Shown piece after piece: positions 61,172 to 64,000 of a DNA stretch of 64,000 nucleotides. The stretch is from the NCBI RefSeq assembly GCF_030123405.1, contig NZ_CP126110.1, forward strand, positions 3,844,001 through 3,908,000. The letters run 5' to 3'. A program made the translations under genes and the position numbers. Within the stretch, counting starts at the first letter, position 1. Each line of letters opens with the position of its first letter. This DNA is from Neobacillus sp. WH10. Lineage in GTDB: Bacteria > Bacillota > Bacilli > Bacillales > Cytobacillaceae. Below the pieces are notes generated by a model. The model was not told the DNA's origin and searched no databases. It saw nothing but the letters and a program-made list of their open reading frames with translations.

Positions 61172-62290
61172 TTATTTTGTATAATATCCGGCATTCCCTT
61201 GGTCGACTGCATGGTGGAGAGAGGCATTCAACCCATTGGCTATTAGGTTTGCCATATCTTCGATGAAGACATCCACTTCCTTTGGCGTGACCATTAAATT
61301 ATGTCCAAGTGGGGACAACACCTCATAAATTAGCTTTCTTTTCTCCTCATCAGATAAAGTGCCAATCATACCAAGAAATGTCTTCCGGTGCTCTTCTTCT
61401 GGTAAATCCTCGTCGGTTAGCTTTCTCTTTTCACCAAAGCTCATACCCGCTGGTGCAAGCGCTCTGGAAGGACGATTTCCTTCCTTCAGTTCCTTTCCAA
61501 AATGCTTTAGGATAAAATCAATCGTATCACTTGTAATCGAAACAGCGTCTACAACTGTTGGGACTCCAATTGCAATAACAGGTATCCCTAATGTTTCCTT
61601 GCTAAGTTCCTTTCTTTTATTCCCAACTCCTGAACCAGGGTGAATACCTGTATCGGAAATTTGTATAGTGGAATTGACCCTTTCAATCGACCGTGATGCT
61701 AATGCATCGATGGCAATCACAAAATCAGGTTTTGTTTTTTCGACAATCCCAAAAATGATATCGCTTGTTTCAATCCCAGTCAGCCCCATAACCCCTGGTG
61801 ACAGAGCACTAACTGAACGATAACCTTCTTCAATATTTTCCGGCTGAAGCTGAAAAAGATGGCGGGTAATTAAAAGATTTTCACAAACCATTGGTCCTAA
61901 TGCATCTGGGGTGACATTCCAATTTCCCAGCCCTACAACAAGACACGAATCTGTTTTTTTTATGCCTGAGCCTTCTAAAAAATATGCAAATTCCTTGGCA
62001 AAAATCTCTACTACCTTTTGCTGCACCTCGGTGTTTTGCTCCCTAATTCCTTGAACCTCTATCGTTAAATACCGGCCGGCTTTTTTACCAAGCTCCTGTT
62101 CACCCTGTTTTGTTACTTCAACCAATGAGATTTTTATATCGTTAACATCTTTTTCCTTAATAATTACGCCTTCAATTTGTGAAAGGTTTTCTTCTTGTCC
62201 AACAGACCTTCCTGCAAGTACCATTTCCCTTGCTTCAATTGCCAAATCTGTTCGAACGGAGTACTTACTTAAGTCAATCGAATCACCCAT
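61172..62290 (-). CDS. gpr: Germination protease GPR
   Basis: 372 aa. Degrades small acid-soluble spore proteins at germination. Typical zymogen start (IDLSKYSVRTDLAIEAREMV; the propeptide is removed near SVRTDLA), CLVVGLGNWNVTPDALGPMV, GVMGLTGIETSDIIFGIVEKTKPDFVIAIDALASRSIERVNSTIQISDTGIHPGSGVGNKRKEL, and the C-terminal LGHNLMVTPKEVDVFIEDMANLIANGLN. The ATG at 62290 has AGGAG at 9 nt; the ATG two codons earlier is too close. Confidence 0.97.
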   Translation of the reverse strand: MGDSIDLSKYSVRTDLAIEAREMVLAGRSVGQEENLSQIEGVIIKEKDVNDIKISLVEVTKQGEQELGKKAGRYLTIEVQGIREQNTEVQQKVVEIFAKEFAYFLEGSGIKKTDSCLVVGLGNWNVTPDALGPMVCENLLITRHLFQLQPENIEEGYRSVSALSPGVMGLTGIETSDIIFGIVEKTKPDFVIAIDALASRSIERVNSTIQISDTGIHPGSGVGNKRKELSKETLGIPVIAIGVPTVVDAVSITSDTIDFILKHFGKELKEGNRPSRALAPAGMSFGEKRKLTDEDLPEEEHRKTFLGMIGTLSDEEKRKLIYEVLSPLGHNLMVTPKEVDVFIEDMANLIANGLNASLHHAVDQGNAGYYTK

Positions 62291-62483
62291 TTTCATTCAC
62301 TCCTAACCCTGTAAATAGAAACTATTTTCCTATTTTTGCCCCTTTACACTTAAAACATGCAAATTAGAAACAAGTATTGCAATATAGGCTCCTGTTTGAT
62401 AAAATACTTCTTGTTCTGAATTATTATGGATGAATGTATAGTCGAGTTCATATAGTCTCGATTCTTTGTAGGAGGTGAATGGA

Positions 62484-62744
62484 ATGCCTAACATTAAATC
62501 TGCTATTAAGCGTGTTAAAACAACTGAAGCTAAAAATGCTCAAAATACAACTGCTAAATCTGCAATGCGTACAGCTGTTAAGAAAGTAGAAGCTGCTGTT
62601 ACAGTTAATGACGCTGCTGCTGCAAAAGAAGCATTAGTTGCTGCTGCTAGTAAATTAGACAAGGCTGCTGCAAAAGGTCTTATCCACAAAAATGCTGCTG
62701 CTCGTAAAAAATCCCGTCTAATGAAGAAATCAAACGCTCTATAA
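62484..62744 (+). CDS. rpsT: 30S ribosomal protein S20
   Basis: 86 aa: PNIKSAIKRVKTTEAKNAQNTTAKSAMRTAVKKVEAAV, ending HKNAAARKKSRLMKKSNAL. Ala/Lys-rich helical protein that binds 16S rRNA early. Starts at the ATG after GGAGGTG (6 nt); a GTG three codons before overlaps that site. Divergent from gpr, convergent with holA. Confidence 0.98.
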   Translation: MPNIKSAIKRVKTTEAKNAQNTTAKSAMRTAVKKVEAAVTVNDAAAAKEALVAAASKLDKAAAKGLIHKNAAARKKSRLMKKSNAL

Positions 62745-62762
62745 TAAATAAAAGCGTAAAAT

Positions 62763-62800
62763 AAAAAAACGATTCCCTTAAAGGGGAATCGTTTTTTTAT
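62763..62800. terminator. Bidirectional terminator between rpsT and holA
   Basis: ACGATTCCC / GGGGAATCGT stem with A-run and T-run on the two sides; it overlaps the holA stop. Confidence 0.9.
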
Positions 62801-63813
62801 TTTTTCAACTGGAACAATAATATTTCAATCAATAATGATTTATTCATTCCGCCAGTTTTCATCTGATAGTCTGCCTCAGCTAGGCGCACCATTAGGTGGG
62901 ATAATTCTTCATCGGTAAATTTATTGGCCTGTCCGAGTGCAAGCTTGACACGGAACGGGTGCGTTTTCAAGTAACCGGCAATTTGCTGCTGTCCATAGCC
63001 TCTTCTTGAAAGCTCCTTCACTTGATAGATAAGTCTAAATTGCCCTGCCAGCAAGGCCAAAATTTTAATTGGTTCTTCATTTTGCTTTAATAAATCATAA
63101 TAAATACGTAACGCCTCATCGAGCCTTCGCTGCACTACTTTTTCAATCAGGGTAAAAATATTTTGTTCAAGTGACCTAGCTACTAGCTTTTCAACTAAGT
63201 GAACATCCACCCGCTTTTGCTCAGCAGCATATAATGCCAATTTATCGACTTCACTGGCGATCATGAACATATTTGTGCCTACGAGAGCAAGAAGTTGGTC
63301 AATCGCATTTAATTCAAATTCAATCCCAATGCTTTTTGCTCGTTCCTTTACCCAATTTTTTAATTCATGTTCATTTAATTTTTTTGCCTCAACCAACTCA
63401 GCGTTTCTTTTTAATTCCTTGGTTATTTTTTTTCGTTCGTCTAATTTTTCATACGGTGCGGATAAAACCATTACTGTATAAGGAGCCGGTTCCTTCAGAT
63501 ATGCTTCAAATTTCATTAAATTATGGTCAACCTTCTCTTTTGATTTCTCTGCCGTTAAAAAAATCGGATTATGTAAAAAAACAACTTTTCGTTCCCCTAA
63601 AAAAGGGAAGGTTTCGGCATCCTCTAATGCTACATCAATTGGTGTTTCCTCTAAATCATACGCGGAAAAATTAAAATCCTTCTCTTCTTCGTCTAATATA
63701 TGGTTTAGCAGTAATTGTTTCGTTTCATTGATTAAAAATGCTTCTGTTCCATATAATAAATAAATAGGAGCAATTTCTTTTTGTTTAATTTTCCGCCAAA
63801 TTTCTACTACCAT
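62797..63813 (-). CDS. holA: DNA polymerase III delta subunit
   Basis: 338 aa clamp-loader subunit that opens the beta ring. AAA+-like fold without a functional P-loop: IAPIYLLYGTEAFLINETKQLL, then VVFLHNPIFL, SEVDKLALYA and QIAGYLKTHPFRVKLALGQANKF, which is typical of bacterial HolA. B. subtilis yqeN, next to rpsT as here. Upstream of it the window ends. Confidence 0.93.
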   Translation of the reverse strand: MVVEIWRKIKQKEIAPIYLLYGTEAFLINETKQLLLNHILDEEEKDFNFSAYDLEETPIDVALEDAETFPFLGERKVVFLHNPIFLTAEKSKEKVDHNLMKFEAYLKEPAPYTVMVLSAPYEKLDERKKITKELKRNAELVEAKKLNEHELKNWVKERAKSIGIEFELNAIDQLLALVGTNMFMIASEVDKLALYAAEQKRVDVHLVEKLVARSLEQNIFTLIEKVVQRRLDEALRIYYDLLKQNEEPIKILALLAGQFRLIYQVKELSRRGYGQQQIAGYLKTHPFRVKLALGQANKFTDEELSHLMVRLAEADYQMKTGGMNKSLLIEILLFQLKK

Positions 63814-64000
63814 TTTGTCCAGCGCTCCCCTTCATCTCACTCACATCTTATCGTAATGAAGCTTGGACGATTTGACAAGTACTTAATGAGAATTGGCACC
63901 TACCTAATAAGTGCCAATTCCCGATCTATAATGAACGCCTGCAATAAGAAAGCCCTAGGAACCTTTATTGCCTGGCGGAGTTCCTTTTGTAATCATAGTG
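63814..64000. other. Region upstream of holA with an inverted repeat
   Basis: No complete gene. GAATTGGCAC (63890-63899) and GTGCCAATTC (63911-63920) form a perfect 10-bp stem; on neither strand is there a strong T-run. On the minus strand from 64000 a frame runs about 11 codons to a stop near 63965 and could be the end of a gene outside the window (comEC is expected by order), but I cannot identify it. Confidence 0.4.

Noticed and set aside
1..64000. CRISPR array, tRNA or rRNA genes
   Set aside because: I saw no regularly spaced identical repeats with unique spacers, and no cloverleaf-like or rRNA-like stretches. Repeats A and B are few, scattered and imperfect.

Overview
The window is chromosomal DNA from a low-GC, spore-forming member of the Bacillaceae (Bacillus sensu lato; possibly a Neobacillus, Cytobacillus or Mesobacillus relative, but I cannot fix the genus). 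The support is gene order. From phoU/pst to holA it follows the Bacillus subtilis yqg-yqf-yqe segment almost gene for gene. Sporulation genes (yqfC, yqfD, spoIIP, gpr), CIRCE/HrcA and PhoP-box control, a T-box leader and strong AGGAGG ribosome sites agree with this. Nearly everything is housekeeping. The accessory content is one IS3-family element and several families of short dispersed repeats.

Layout. 1-5.1 kb: the phosphate-uptake operon pstSCAB-B-phoU on the minus strand behind an 11-bp-phased PhoP-box array. 5.1-9.4 kb: penicillin-binding protein pbpA, MFS protein yqgE and Mn superoxide dismutase sodA. 9.7-13 kb: an Fnr-like [4Fe-4S] regulator divergent from sodA, then yqgB, yqfZ and ispG. 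13-20.7 kb: yqfX, nucleotidase yqfW, the zinc regulon zur-znuB-znuC with a visible Zur site, yqfT, an intact IS150-type element lodged in a bidirectional terminator, nfo and cshB. 21-32.5 kb: gly-rich yqfQ, ispH, yqfO, trmK, cccA, an acyl-CoA dehydrogenase, the sigA-dnaG pair, yqxD, and the PEP-control genes yqfL and ccpN. 32.7-46 kb: T-box-controlled single-chain glycyl-tRNA synthetase, then recO-yqzL-era-cdd-dgkA-ybeY-pgpH-phoH-yqfD-yqfC-yqfB-floA-yqeZ-yqeY-rpsU. 46-64 kb: yqeW, deoC, the heat-shock operon hrcA-grpE-dnaK-dnaJ followed by prmA-rsmE-mtaB, hemW-lepA, yqxA-spoIIP-gpr, rpsT and holA.

How it works together. The genes serve phosphate and zinc homeostasis, isoprenoid synthesis (ispG, ispH), translation and ribosome maturation (rpsU, rpsT, era, ybeY, rsmE, prmA, lepA, mtaB, trmK, glyQS), replication and repair (dnaG, holA, recO, nfo), chaperones, c-di-AMP and membrane physiology (pgpH, dgkA, floA), and sporulation.

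Points of note. spoIIP is interrupted by one in-frame TAA. yqxD has no ATG, GTG or TTG start, but has an ATT at good distance from a ribosome site. A very strong terminator-like hairpin contains the ribosome site of yqfC and its T-tract runs into the start codon. A four-copy structured repeat shares a 17-nt invariant core and a 3' hairpin whose arms vary while staying paired; two copies flank glyQS. The IS element sits inside the loop of a terminator. I did not find a clearly new multi-gene defence, biosynthetic or mobile system. The structured repeat is the best candidate for something undescribed. I saw no rRNA, tRNA or CRISPR array.
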